Both the position numbers and the translations under genes were made by a program. The notes below the pieces were generated by a model. That model worked only from the letters and a program-made list of their open reading frames with translations, did not search any database and was not told the DNA's origin. Shown here one piece after another: positions 34,667 to 43,250 of a DNA stretch of 64,000 nt (positions are counted from its first letter, which is position 1; each line of letters begins with the position of its first letter). The stretch is from Bradyrhizobium sp. LTSP849 (GTDB lineage Bacteria; Pseudomonadota; Alphaproteobacteria; Rhizobiales; Xanthobacteraceae): the NCBI RefSeq assembly GCF_000938255.1, contig NZ_JYMR01000001.1:1-64000 (forward strand). The letters are read 5' to 3'.

Positions 34667-36205
34667 CTAACGCGTCTTGATGAAACACATGCCGATGCGG
34701 CTCGATGCCGAAGCAGCCTGACAGGTGAGACCTTTAGCACAGGTCCATGACGTAAAACTCCTGTCGGGCGTTCCCGATCCCTGATTTGGCAAATAACAAT
34801 GCGCGCCCCAGCCGTCCTGGTACTCGGTCCCGGCCAGCTCTTGGGCACCGCGGGCCTGCGGCCGGCTGGCAAATCCGCGTGAGAAATCAGGACGTTTACC
34901 CGCGGCGAACGCGGTCAGGATGTCGCGGCGGCGGAGCTGATCGCCGACGAAATGCGGCGAGGCCGGCACGATGGTGGAATTGGAGGCCTTTTCCGCCAGC
35001 CAATCTACCCCCGGGAAATGGAAGCCGCCGATGCCGCGGGTCTGGTGGCAGCCCGAGCAGGTGACGTCGTTGAGGCGGCGCTGGAAGCCGGCGACCGAGC
35101 GGATATTTTCCATGGTGATGCCGCGCGCGGCCGCCTGCTTCAGCGCACCGACGACATCGTTGTCGGTGAAGACGGGATCACCTTTGCCTTCCCCTTGCAT
35201 CATCCCGAACTCCGGCTGCATGTCCGATGCATCGAAGCCTGCTGGCGTCGGCGCGATCGCGGCCTTGGCGAGATACTGCTCCGGGATCAGCACCGTCCCG
35301 CGATCAAACTCGCGAAAATTCGCAGGCGTAAGCAGCCAAGCCTTGAAGTCGCGCCGGAGCGCGTCATCGGCAAGGATGCGGTCGCGGTCGATCTGGTTCT
35401 CCAGGGTCGATTCCACGAACGTCTTCGTCGCCGCGTCGTATTTGAAGACCTTGAGCAGATAGTCGGAGCGGAAATCGTGCAGCGCGGACTTTGCCGAGAT
35501 CGATATCTGGATGTTGGTCTCGATGCGGTCGATCATCGCGTCGTAAGGAGCTGAACGGCTGCCGATCAGCCCCTGCCAATCGCCATTGCCGAGCCAGCGC
35601 CGCGCGACCTCGGCGCAGGTGACCGGTTTGCCGCTCGAGTCGGTCTGGCGGGCGTCGCGCGCCTTCATCACCAGATTGAAGGTCATCGGCAGGCGCGTTG
35701 CCGACTTGCTGCCGTCTGGATTGGTCTCGAAGCGAGCCAGACGATAGATCAACCGGATCTCGCCGCAGGACTCTTCCGACACATAGGCGCGGTCCATGCG
35801 GTTGACGATGCCGGCCAGCACGAAGCGCGTATCGGCGGATTTCAGCACGGCCCGGTCGAACAGCTGGACGTCAAAACCTTCGCCGACGCCGATGGTCTCG
35901 CTTGGCGAGGCCGCCTTGCGTTGCGCGATATAGCGGTCGAATTCCGCATCGATCGCCGGCGGAATGTCCTTGAGCTCCGGTAGTGACGAGAACAGCAAAT
36001 CGCTCGTCAGCGCGACATCTGCTTTGCGCTCAGGCTGCAACAGGCGCGAGATCGTAAGCGCATCGCTTTGATCGAACTTGCGCAGGAGATCGGGATCGGT
36101 GATCGCGGTGCCGCGCGTGAGCGACGCGTTCTCCGCAGCCATTGACGACATGTCGCCGCCGAACAACACGACGACAGCAACGAGAATTCGCAACGCACGG
36201 CTCAT
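34667..36205 (-). CDS. Exported protein with one C-terminal haem c site, unknown function
   Basis: 512 residues with an N-terminal signal (ILVAVVVLFGGDMSSMAA). Most of the protein is unassigned; it has regions such as VLAGIVNRMDRAYVSEESCG, RLPMTFNLVMKA and RDRILADDALRRDFKAWLLT. A CSGCH haem-binding motif lies near residues 382-386, followed by a Cys-rich tail (GAHCYLPNQG, SWTCAKGLTCQAAS, GMCFIKTR) with four cysteines that could form disulfides. Probably a periplasmic redox or electron-transfer protein. No neighbour suggests a partner: the upstream gene on this strand is separated by a terminator. Confidence 0.7.
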   Translation of the reverse strand: MSRALRILVAVVVLFGGDMSSMAAENASLTRGTAITDPDLLRKFDQSDALTISRLLQPERKADVALTSDLLFSSLPELKDIPPAIDAEFDRYIAQRKAASPSETIGVGEGFDVQLFDRAVLKSADTRFVLAGIVNRMDRAYVSEESCGEIRLIYRLARFETNPDGSKSATRLPMTFNLVMKARDARQTDSSGKPVTCAEVARRWLGNGDWQGLIGSRSAPYDAMIDRIETNIQISISAKSALHDFRSDYLLKVFKYDAATKTFVESTLENQIDRDRILADDALRRDFKAWLLTPANFREFDRGTVLIPEQYLAKAAIAPTPAGFDASDMQPEFGMMQGEGKGDPVFTDNDVVGALKQAAARGITMENIRSVAGFQRRLNDVTCSGCHQTRGIGGFHFPGVDWLAEKASNSTIVPASPHFVGDQLRRRDILTAFAAGKRPDFSRGFASRPQARGAQELAGTEYQDGWGAHCYLPNQGSGTPDRSFTSWTCAKGLTCQAASASSRIGMCFIKTR

Positions 36206-36242
36206 GCCTTCAATAACACCGCGCCGGTCCGCCTATTCAAGC

Positions 36243-36273
36243 AAAAAGGCGCTTCACATGGTGGTGAAGCGCC
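36243..36273 (-). terminator. Rho-independent terminator
   Basis: Read on the minus strand: GGCGCTTCAC, loop CACCAT, GTGAAGCGCC, then TTTTT. A perfect 10-bp stem plus T tract, 26 bases after the stop of the gene at 36299-37282. Confidence 0.9.
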
Positions 36274-36298
36274 TCTTGGAAAGTCTTATATTGACCGC

Positions 36299-37282
36299 TT
36301 AGCGCGCGACGATCAGGCCCTTGCTGGTGACAACCACCCAGCGGCCGTCCTGGCGGCGGATCGCATCGACGCGACCGACCCCGGGGATGGGATCGCCGGC
36401 ATAGACCTCGTAGAGCCCGCCCCTGCCCTCGATCAACGCGCCGCCATTGGAGACGTCGCGCAAGACCCAGCCATCGACCGTCGGCAGACGGCCGACTTCG
36501 GTCTTCGGCGCGGCGGGCGCGGGAGCCGGCGCGGCGGCAGCGGTCGCAACCTGGGTCGGCGCGATCGAGCCGGTGGTCTCCTTCGCGGGCGCCGCGGCGG
36601 CGGCCTGTGCGGGGGCAGCAGGCGGCGTGGCGCGGAGCTTGTCGACGGTCTCGGACAGCTTTGCGAGCTTGGCCATCGGCTCGGCCTGCGCCTTCTCGAG
36701 CTTGTCGAGGCGGTCGTTGGTCCGGTTGATCTGGCTGAGGCCCGTCTTCGAGCTGTGCTCGACATTCGCCTTGAGCGCGACGATGTCGGCATCGATCCGG
36801 GAGACGGAGGCATCCAGCGCGCCGGTATCGGCCACCTGCACCGGCGCCGGGCCGGCGAAACGCATCATGCCGGCGGTCGCGAGCGCACCGCTGATGGCGC
36901 CGACGCAGGCCGCGATCGCTACCACCGCGGCCATCGCCGACAGGCGGCGCTTGCTGCCGGTCTCGCGTACTTCATCGGCTGTCACATGCGGGGCGAACTC
37001 TTCACGGTCCCAGGCCCGCTCCGAGGGCGCCATTACGATGAGCTTGCCAGGCTTCGTCTCGGATTTGGGCTCCGGCTTGGTTTCAGCTTTGGCTTCAAAC
37101 TTCGGGATCTCGACCCGTGGCGGCTCGACCTTTGGAGCGTCCGCTTTGGGCGGCGCCTCGTGGTCGGGGGCGATCGAGGGGGCATCGATCGCGGCGGCAG
37201 CCTCGACGGCCTGCGGCGCGGGTGCGGCGGCGTCAACGGCGCCAGTCTCCTGGGCGGCCAGTTCGGGCATTGGTTCGCTCAC
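36299..37282 (-). CDS. Single-span envelope protein with Ala/Pro-rich linkers
   Basis: 327 residues. A cytoplasmic N terminus rich in Ala, Pro, Lys and Glu (about 1-110), one transmembrane helix (LSAMAAVVAIAACVGAISGA, about 114-137), a heptad-like region with coiled-coil character (DADIVALKANVEHSSKTGLS to KLSETVDKLRATP), a second Ala/Pro linker, and a compact C-terminal domain (GWVLRDVSNGGALIEGRGGL, GDPIPGVGRVDAIRRQDGRW). The last part resembles small beta domains seen in envelope and pilus-assembly proteins. Starts at a GTG; an ATG four codons later is possible. A strong terminator follows. Function unknown. Confidence 0.75.
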   Translation of the reverse strand: MSEPMPELAAQETGAVDAAAPAPQAVEAAAAIDAPSIAPDHEAPPKADAPKVEPPRVEIPKFEAKAETKPEPKSETKPGKLIVMAPSERAWDREEFAPHVTADEVRETGSKRRLSAMAAVVAIAACVGAISGALATAGMMRFAGPAPVQVADTGALDASVSRIDADIVALKANVEHSSKTGLSQINRTNDRLDKLEKAQAEPMAKLAKLSETVDKLRATPPAAPAQAAAAAPAKETTGSIAPTQVATAAAAPAPAPAAPKTEVGRLPTVDGWVLRDVSNGGALIEGRGGLYEVYAGDPIPGVGRVDAIRRQDGRWVVVTSKGLIVAR

Positions 37283-37550
37283 GGCTCAAATACTCCAGTC
37301 TAGGTTGACTTTTTGGTAACTTTCATTGCTTGCGAATTCCTTACCTTGGGACCCGCTTACCGAAATTTTAGGAACTCGTCCGAGGCCGAATTGGGTCGGG
37401 AAAGTGGAACCGGCGTGGCGACGTGCAACAAATTGTCAGCCCATGCTGCCCTGCGGCAGGCGGCTCGCCTTAGCCGAAGGGCTGTTTGCCCGTCACTGTT
37501 CCCCGGCTAACATGGCTTGTCCCGTCAGCCAGAAGGCGTTTGGGGGTGCC

Positions 37551-37922
37551 ATGACGATCGAGAAGTGCATCAACGAGTTTGCTGTCGATGACGTCATCTT
37601 CGAGGAGGGTTCGACGGGCCGCGAGCTCTTCGTCGTGCTCGGCGGCGAGGTCGAGATCGCCAAGGTCAGCGGCGCGAGCAAGACCACCATCATCAAACTC
37701 GGCAAGGGCGAGTTCTTCGGCGAGATGGCCGTGATCGACGGCTCCGCGCGCTCGGCAACCGCGATTGCTTCTGCGCCGAACACAAAGGTGATGCGGATCA
37801 ATCACGCCCGCTTCGTCTATCTCGTCAGCCAGCAGCCGGCGTTTGCGCTGATGGTGATGGACGCGCTCTCCAAGCGGCTGCGTGCTTCCAATGCGGTGAC
37901 TTACCGGGAAGCGCAATCATGA
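37551..37922 (+). CDS. Stand-alone cyclic-nucleotide-binding domain protein
   Basis: 123 residues forming one cNMP-binding domain with no DNA-binding or catalytic part. The phosphate-binding cassette FFGEMAVIDGSARSATAIA keeps Glu58 and Arg67, which hold the ribose and phosphate, so cAMP or cGMP binding is plausible. Its stop overlaps the ATG of the MBL-fold gene by four bases (ATGA), indicating tight translational coupling. A start at 37512 is possible but has no ribosome-binding site. Likely a regulatory subunit for the hydrolase or a related complex; that is inference. Confidence 0.88.
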   Translation: MTIEKCINEFAVDDVIFEEGSTGRELFVVLGGEVEIAKVSGASKTTIIKLGKGEFFGEMAVIDGSARSATAIASAPNTKVMRINHARFVYLVSQQPAFALMVMDALSKRLRASNAVTYREAQS

Positions 37923-38731
37923 GCGATCGCAAGCCCAATTCATTCCCGATCCTGATGAAGAACGAGACCTGCTCGCTGATCCAGGCAGCGGACGACGTCT
38001 ACCAGATCCGCTTCTCCAACCGCGCCGCCAACGCCTATCTCGTCCGCGGCTCGGCGCGCACCATCCTGATCGATGTCGGGCTGTCCTCGAACTACCCGGC
38101 GATGGTCGAGTGCCTGAGCTTCGTCGGCTGCCCGCCGGAAAAGATCGACATGGTCGTGCTGAGCCACGAGCATCTTGATCACATCGGCGCCGCCTGGCAC
38201 TTCAACGAGCGTCGCACCTTGGTCGTCGCCCATCGGCTTGCCGCCAACAAGATCATGCTGCGCGACGATTTCTCGATGCTGCGCAAGATGTTCAACGAGC
38301 CGAACGTGCCTGTTAACATCGACATCTGGCTCGAGGAAGGCAATGTGATCGACCTCGGCAATTTCCGCCTCAACGTGATGTACACGCCGGGCCACACCTC
38401 GGCCTGCATCACGCTGTTCGACCAGGACAAGGGCCTGCTGTTCGCCGCCGACACGCTGATGCCCGGCGGCGTGATGGGCGGCGTGTTCGGCTCCGGCAGC
38501 ATCTCCGACTACATCCAGTCGCTGGAGCGCATCAAGGGGCTGGATACGAAGCTCCTGCTGTCAGGGCACGGGCGGCTGTCGGATACGCCGCAGGACGACG
38601 TGCGCATCGCGATTGCGAGGTCGCATGGGCTGCTGGCGGACACCGCGCAACTGTTCGACGCACTCGACGCCCGCTCGAATTTCGAGCCGATCATGCAGTC
38701 GGTGCGGGATTTGAACAAGCTGGATGATTGA
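37919..38731 (+). CDS. Metallo-beta-lactamase-fold hydrolase
   Basis: 270 residues. The metal-binding motif SHEHLDHIG has His83, His85, Asp87 and His88; further ligands are in YTPGHTSACI and FAADTLM, and near the end LLSGHGRLSD. The core is typical of the glyoxalase II-like branch; substrates range from thioesters to nucleotides. It is coupled to the preceding cNMP-binding domain gene, so its activity may respond to cyclic nucleotide. No signal peptide, hence cytoplasmic. Confidence 0.9.
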   Translation: MSDRKPNSFPILMKNETCSLIQAADDVYQIRFSNRAANAYLVRGSARTILIDVGLSSNYPAMVECLSFVGCPPEKIDMVVLSHEHLDHIGAAWHFNERRTLVVAHRLAANKIMLRDDFSMLRKMFNEPNVPVNIDIWLEEGNVIDLGNFRLNVMYTPGHTSACITLFDQDKGLLFAADTLMPGGVMGGVFGSGSISDYIQSLERIKGLDTKLLLSGHGRLSDTPQDDVRIAIARSHGLLADTAQLFDALDARSNFEPIMQSVRDLNKLDD

Positions 38732-38786
38732 GGGGGCTTGTGCCAAGGAGACTCACCGCGAAGCCTTGGCACAATGCGCCCACAAT

Positions 38787-38913
38787 GTCGTCCTGGCGAA
38801 AGCCAGGACCCATACCGCGAGGTCTATCGATGATCCGCGGTATGAGTACCAGACAATGGGTCTTCGCCAAACTTTTCCCTGGGGTAATGGGTCCTGGCTT
38901 TCGCCAGGACGAC
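38787..38913. repeat. Hairpin repeat, GTCGTCCCGG family, copy 3 (127 bases)
   Basis: Same length and core orientation as 12887-13013, but the arms read GTCGTCCTGGCGAAAGCCAG and CTGGCTTTCGCCAGGACGAC: both arms carry the same C-to-T type changes so pairing is kept. Confidence 0.92.
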
Positions 38914-38921
38914 GTGGAGGC

Positions 38922-39419
38922 TCACATCACCACCGGCGCATCCGGCAGCTCATTCGGATGCGGCCCACTCGGCGGATAGTGCTTTGCCAGCTCCCGCGAC
39001 ACCGCCGCGATGCCGCCGATCACGCCGCGCTCGAACTGGCCCGACCTGAACTCGGTCTCCATCGCGCGGCAGATCGTCTCCCAGCCAGCCGCGCCGACCT
39101 TCGCATCGATGCCGCGATCGGCGATGATCTCGACGTCGCGGTCGGCCAACAACAAGTAGATCAGCACGCCGTTGTTGTGCGCGGTGTCCCATATCCGCAA
39201 ATGCGCGAACACATCGAGCGCGCGCTCGCGTGCGGACTGGTTGCGGAACAGCGGGCCGCCGTCGAGCGCGCCTTCGACGACGAAACGGACCTGGCCGGAA
39301 TGCGTTGTTTCGTTCTGCTTGATCGCCTGCTCGATGCGATCGAGCACGTTTTGCGGGAAGATCTGCTTCGCCCGCCAATGATGCTGCGCGAGATGTTTGG
39401 CAATGCGCTTGATGCTCAT
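38922..39419 (-). CDS. TPM-domain protein
   Basis: 165 residues of the TPM domain family: LDRIEQAIKQNETTHSGQVR, RERALDVFAHLRIWDTAHNN, GVLIYLLLADRDVEIIADRG. No signal peptide or membrane segment, so probably cytoplasmic or membrane-associated through its partners. It begins four bases before the end of the upstream larger TPM gene and is the last member of a lemA-TPM-TPM operon. Function of the family is not settled. Confidence 0.88.
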   Translation of the reverse strand: MSIKRIAKHLAQHHWRAKQIFPQNVLDRIEQAIKQNETTHSGQVRFVVEGALDGGPLFRNQSARERALDVFAHLRIWDTAHNNGVLIYLLLADRDVEIIADRGIDAKVGAAGWETICRAMETEFRSGQFERGVIGGIAAVSRELAKHYPPSGPHPNELPDAPVVM

Positions 39420-39422
39420 GAC

Positions 39423-40304
39423 CTACCAGCTCCCCGAGGCGCCACCGCCACCAAAGCTGCCGCCACCGCCGCTGAATCCACCGCTGGACGACGATCCGCC
39501 GCTCCAGCCGCCGGATGAGGAGCCACTCGACCAGGAGCCGCCACGCGATGGGCCCGTCGATGTTGGGAACAGATCGGCGATAAACGCCAGAACAAAGCCG
39601 ATAATTCCGGCGAGCAAGGCAAGCCCGGCCGATCCGAGGATGAGCAGCGCCAGGATGCCGACCACGCTGCCGGTCGCGACCGAGCCCAGCAATCGCCCCA
39701 ACAGCGAGCGCAGGAAGCCGCCGACGACAAGCGAGGCAAACAGCGCGACCGGGACAAGCGGCCCGATGTCGTCCAGATTGCCAAAATTCACGCTGCGTGA
39801 GGGAACCGGCAGCGGCTCGCCATCGACAACGCGCATCATCCGGTCGATGCCGGCGGAGATGCCGCCGGCGAGATCTCCCTCCCTGAACTTCGGCGTCATG
39901 ACCTCGTCGATGATCCGCCGCGAAGTCACGTCGGTGAGCGCGCCTTCGAGGCCGTAGCCGACCTCGATGCGCATATGATGGTCGTTCTTGGCGACGACGA
40001 GGATCGCACCGTCATCGACCTTCTTGCGGCCGATCTTCCAGGCCTCAGCAACGCGGATCGAGAACTGATCGATCGTCTCCGGGTCCGTCGTCGGCACAAT
40101 CAGCACGACGATCTGGCTGCCTTTTCGGGTTTCGAAGTCGCTGAGCTTCTGCGACAGCGCGGCGATGTCGCCGCTCGACAGCGTGCCGGTCCGGTCGACC
40201 ACGCGCCCTGTGAGCTGCGGCACCGCGACGTCCGCTGCGACGGGAAGGGCGAAGGTGAGCAGGAGTGCGAACACGATGGCTGCGCGCCACACACTCAGTG
40301 TCAT
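39423..40304 (-). CDS. TPM-domain membrane protein with Gly/Ser-rich tail (YgcG-like)
   Basis: About 293 residues: signal (AAIVFALLLTFALPVAA), an exported TPM domain (VPQLTGRVVDRTGTLSSGDI, VLIVPTTDPETIDQFSIRVA, GYGLEGALTDVTSRRIIDEV), two hydrophobic segments near 190-240, and a C-terminal tail of Gly, Ser and Trp (SSGGFSGGGGSFGGGGASGS). It sits between lemA and a second TPM gene. The apparent ATG at 40304 lies in the end of a hairpin repeat; a GTG four codons later is an alternative. Confidence 0.85.
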   Translation of the reverse strand: MTLSVWRAAIVFALLLTFALPVAADVAVPQLTGRVVDRTGTLSSGDIAALSQKLSDFETRKGSQIVVLIVPTTDPETIDQFSIRVAEAWKIGRKKVDDGAILVVAKNDHHMRIEVGYGLEGALTDVTSRRIIDEVMTPKFREGDLAGGISAGIDRMMRVVDGEPLPVPSRSVNFGNLDDIGPLVPVALFASLVVGGFLRSLLGRLLGSVATGSVVGILALLILGSAGLALLAGIIGFVLAFIADLFPTSTGPSRGGSWSSGSSSGGWSGGSSSSGGFSGGGGSFGGGGASGSW

Positions 40305-40400
40305 CGCCCGGCTTGACCGGGCGATCCAGTATTCCAGAGAGGCCAGCGAGGTACGGAGAGGTCGCGGCGTACTGGATTCCCCGCCTTCGCGGGGAATGAC
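40300..40400. repeat. Hairpin repeat, GTCATnCCC...AATGAC family, copy 2
   Basis: 101 bases starting GTCATCGCCCGGCTTGACCG and ending CCTTCGCGGGGAATGAC. Core orientation is opposite to that of 6719-6819 (CCAGTATTCCAGAG is on the left). It separates lemA from the TPM gene within one operon and overlaps the TPM start codon. Confidence 0.9.
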
Positions 40401-40442
40401 AGCGATGGGTCGGCCCAAACGCATTCGCAAAATGGCGCGCAC

Positions 40443-41051
40443 TTACTTCGACGGCGCGGGCGCAGGATTGAAATCGACCTTCGGCGCGGTCGAGATTTCC
40501 TTCTCGTTCTCGACCGAGAAGTTCGGTTTCTCCTTGTAACCGAACACCATCGCAGTGAGGTTGCTCGGGAACGAGCGGATGGTGACGTTATAGTCCTGCA
40601 CCGCCTTGATGTAGCGGTTGCGCGCCACCGTGATGCGGTTCTCGGTGCCTTCGAGCTGGGACATCAGGTCCTTGAACAGCGCGTCCGACTTGAGCTGCGG
40701 GTAATTCTCGGTGACCACAAGGAGCCGCGACAACGCGCTGGAGAGCTCGCCCTGGGCGGCCTGGAATTTCTGGAGCGCGGCCGGATCATTCAGCACCTCC
40801 GGCGTCGCTTGCACGCTGCCGACCTTGGCGCGGGCGTTGGTGACGCCGAGCAGCACGTCCTTCTCCTGCTGCGCGAAACCCTTCACCGAGTTGACCAGGT
40901 TCGGCACGAGATCGGCGCGGCGCTGATACTGGTTCACGACCTCGGACCAGTTGGCCTTGATCTGCTCGTCCTGGCTCTGGATCGCGTTGTAGCCGCAATT
41001 GGTGAGGCTGAGCGAGGCCAGCGCCGCCAGCACGGTCAGGATCTTGCGCAT
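40443..41051 (-). CDS. lemA: LemA-family lipoprotein
   Basis: 202 residues: a lipoprotein signal with lipobox LTNC, then the LemA helical bundle (NYNAIQSQDEQ-like start, WSEVVNQYQRRADLVPNLVN, GFAQQEKDVLLGVTNARAKV, RNRYIKAVQDYNVTIRSFPS, GYKEKPNF). LemA proteins are membrane-anchored and usually encoded with TPM/YgcG proteins, as here. AGGAG precedes the ATG. Role unknown. Confidence 0.93.
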   Translation of the reverse strand: MRKILTVLAALASLSLTNCGYNAIQSQDEQIKANWSEVVNQYQRRADLVPNLVNSVKGFAQQEKDVLLGVTNARAKVGSVQATPEVLNDPAALQKFQAAQGELSSALSRLLVVTENYPQLKSDALFKDLMSQLEGTENRITVARNRYIKAVQDYNVTIRSFPSNLTAMVFGYKEKPNFSVENEKEISTAPKVDFNPAPAPSK

Positions 41052-41229
41052 TAAATTTCTCCTGGTGAAATCTGGCGCAAACTACCAGATTGAGCGCGAG
41101 TGATGCCAGACATCTTGTGCCGGAAGCGCGAAAAGCAGCCGATTGACGCAAGCCTCTTGCCTATCACTGGCCGACATAGTCAACTTGGCGAAACAACAAG
41201 ATCAAGCTGGAAACGCCAGGGGGAACACG

Positions 41230-42084
41230 ATGTCCTCGTTCGAGACCATCCTCGTGGAGAGGCCGGAGCCGGCGATTACCCGGATCGTGATGAACCGGCC
41301 CGATGCGCGCAATGCGCAGAACCTGCAAATGACCTACGACCTCAACGCCGCCTTCGATGCGGCGGTGCAGGATGACGCGGTCAAGGTCATCATCCTCGCC
41401 GGCAATGGTCCGCACTTCTCCTCTGGTCACGACCTACGCCCGGGCGGCAAAAATGCCGCGGGCGTCGATTTTCCACCGATCGGAAATTGGGGCGGCTTTG
41501 CCGAATCCAATGCCCATGGCCGCTTTGCGCGCGAGCAGGAAATCTATCTCCAGATCACGCGGCGCTGGCGCAACCTGGCCAAGCCGACCATCGCGGAGGT
41601 GCACGGCAAGTGTATCGCCGGCGGCTTGATGCTGGCCTGGGCCTGCGACCTCATCGTCGCCAGCGATGATGCGCAGTTCTGCGATCCCGTCGTCACGATG
41701 GGCGTCTGCGGCGTCGAATGGTTCGTGCATCCCTGGGAACTCGGGCCGCGCAAGGCGAAGGAATTTTTGTTCACTGCCGACGCATGGAGCGCGCAGGAGG
41801 CGCATCAGCTGGGCATGGTCAATCAGGTCGTGCCGCGCCCGGAGCTATCATCGCGCGTGCTGGAGCTGGCACGCCGGATCGCAGCAAAACCCTCGTTCGC
41901 GCTGAAGCTAACCAAGGAGGCGGTGAATCGCTCGGTCGATCTGATGGGCCAGCCGGCCGCGATCGACCAGGCCTTTGCGCTGCATCAGCTCTGTCACGCC
42001 CACAATCTCCAGGAATTCGGCATGGTGGTCGATCCGGCCGGCCTGCATCCCTCCGTGCGCAAGCCGCCAGCAGCCGCGGAGTAG
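41230..42084 (+). CDS. Enoyl-CoA hydratase/isomerase (crotonase) family protein
   Basis: 284 residues. The crotonase fold is visible: NRPDARNAQNLQM, the oxyanion-hole segment GNGPHFSSGHDLRPG, KPTIAEVHGKCIAGGLMLAW with the second oxyanion glycine, and VCGVEWFVHPWELG, where the catalytic Glu is expected. It hydrates or isomerises enoyl-CoA. GGGAA precedes the ATG at 41230; the frame is open upstream to 41143. It starts an operon with two acyl-CoA dehydrogenases, suggesting beta-oxidation of a specialised acyl chain. Confidence 0.92.
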   Translation: MSSFETILVERPEPAITRIVMNRPDARNAQNLQMTYDLNAAFDAAVQDDAVKVIILAGNGPHFSSGHDLRPGGKNAAGVDFPPIGNWGGFAESNAHGRFAREQEIYLQITRRWRNLAKPTIAEVHGKCIAGGLMLAWACDLIVASDDAQFCDPVVTMGVCGVEWFVHPWELGPRKAKEFLFTADAWSAQEAHQLGMVNQVVPRPELSSRVLELARRIAAKPSFALKLTKEAVNRSVDLMGQPAAIDQAFALHQLCHAHNLQEFGMVVDPAGLHPSVRKPPAAAE

Positions 42085-42089
42085 ACACG

Positions 42090-43238
42090 ATGGATCTCAA
42101 CCTCAGTGACGAGCAACGGCTGCTGCGCGAGAGCGCCGAACGTTTCGTGGCCGGAAGCTACGATGCCGATCACCGCCGCAAGATGGCGAATGATCCGCGC
42201 GGCTTCAGCCCGGCGGTGTGGACGCAGTTTGCCGAGCTCGGCTGGCTGGCGCTCCCAATCGTGGAGGACTTTGGCGGACTCGGCGGCGGCGCGGTCGAGA
42301 TTGGCATTTTGATGGAGGCGTTTGGTCGCGGGCTGGTGTCCGAGCCTTATGTCGCAACCGTCGTGCTCGGGGCTGCATTGATCGATAAATGTGGCAATGC
42401 CGCGCAGAAGCAGGAGCGGCTGCCGAGGATCGCCGAGGGCACGCTGAAGCTGGCTCTTGCTCATTCCGAGCGCGCAGCGCGGTTCGATCTGACAAAAGTT
42501 GCGACCATCGCCAACAAGACGGCACAGGGCTGGCGGCTCTCCGGCAGCAAGATCGCCGTGCTCGACGGCCACGCCGCCGACGAGATTATTGTCTCCGCGC
42601 ACATCCACGATCATCAGGGACCATCCGGGCGGATCGGCCTGTTCGTTGTGCCGACGCAGACGCCGAGCCTCGCGATCTCTGACTACGAGCGCCTCGGCGG
42701 CGGCCGCGCCTGCAACATCGAGTTGTCCGACGTGCAGCTTCCTGAAGAAGCCCTGCTCGGCGACGGCCACGACGCGCTGCCCGCGATCGAATGGGCCGTC
42801 GACCGCGCCATGGCCGCGCTCGGCGCGGAGGCCGTCGGCATCATGCAGACGCTTGTCGACACCACGCTCGAATACACCAAGATCCGAAAACAGTTCGGCC
42901 GGCCGCTGTCCGCCAACCAGGTGATCCGCCACCGCCTCGCCGACATGGCGATGCAGGTCGACGAGGCGCGTTCGATGGCGCTGCGCGCCGCGCTCAAGGT
43001 CGACGCCGAGCCGGTCGAGCGCGCGCGAGCCGCATCGGGCGCGAAAGCAAAGATCGGCAAATGCGCGCGCTTCGTCGGCGAGCAGTCGATCCAGCTGCAT
43101 GGCGGCATGGGCGTGACCGAGGAGCTCGAGGTCGGCGCCTATTTCAAGCGCCTTGTTGCTTTCGACACGCTGTTCGGCGGCAGCGCGCATCATTATCGCC
43201 GCCATGCCGAGCTTGGCCGCACCGCCGTGCAGGCCTGA
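42090..43238 (+). CDS. Acyl-CoA dehydrogenase, small-subunit type (no catalytic Glu)
   Basis: 382 residues with the acyl-CoA dehydrogenase fold (LSDEQRLLRESAERFVAGSY, EYTKIRKQFGRPLSANQVIR, HGGMGVTEELEVGAYFKRLV). The catalytic loop reads FDTLFGGSAHHYRRHAE and has no Glu, and the FAD-binding middle domain is weak (LALAHSERAARF). Such partners pair with a second subunit in heteromeric enzymes like PimC/PimD. It begins six bases after the hydratase and ends 13 before the next acyl-CoA dehydrogenase, which has the intact motif. Confidence 0.92.
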   Translation: MDLNLSDEQRLLRESAERFVAGSYDADHRRKMANDPRGFSPAVWTQFAELGWLALPIVEDFGGLGGGAVEIGILMEAFGRGLVSEPYVATVVLGAALIDKCGNAAQKQERLPRIAEGTLKLALAHSERAARFDLTKVATIANKTAQGWRLSGSKIAVLDGHAADEIIVSAHIHDHQGPSGRIGLFVVPTQTPSLAISDYERLGGGRACNIELSDVQLPEEALLGDGHDALPAIEWAVDRAMAALGAEAVGIMQTLVDTTLEYTKIRKQFGRPLSANQVIRHRLADMAMQVDEARSMALRAALKVDAEPVERARAASGAKAKIGKCARFVGEQSIQLHGGMGVTEELEVGAYFKRLVAFDTLFGGSAHHYRRHAELGRTAVQA

Positions 43239-43250
43239 AGGGAGCGCATC

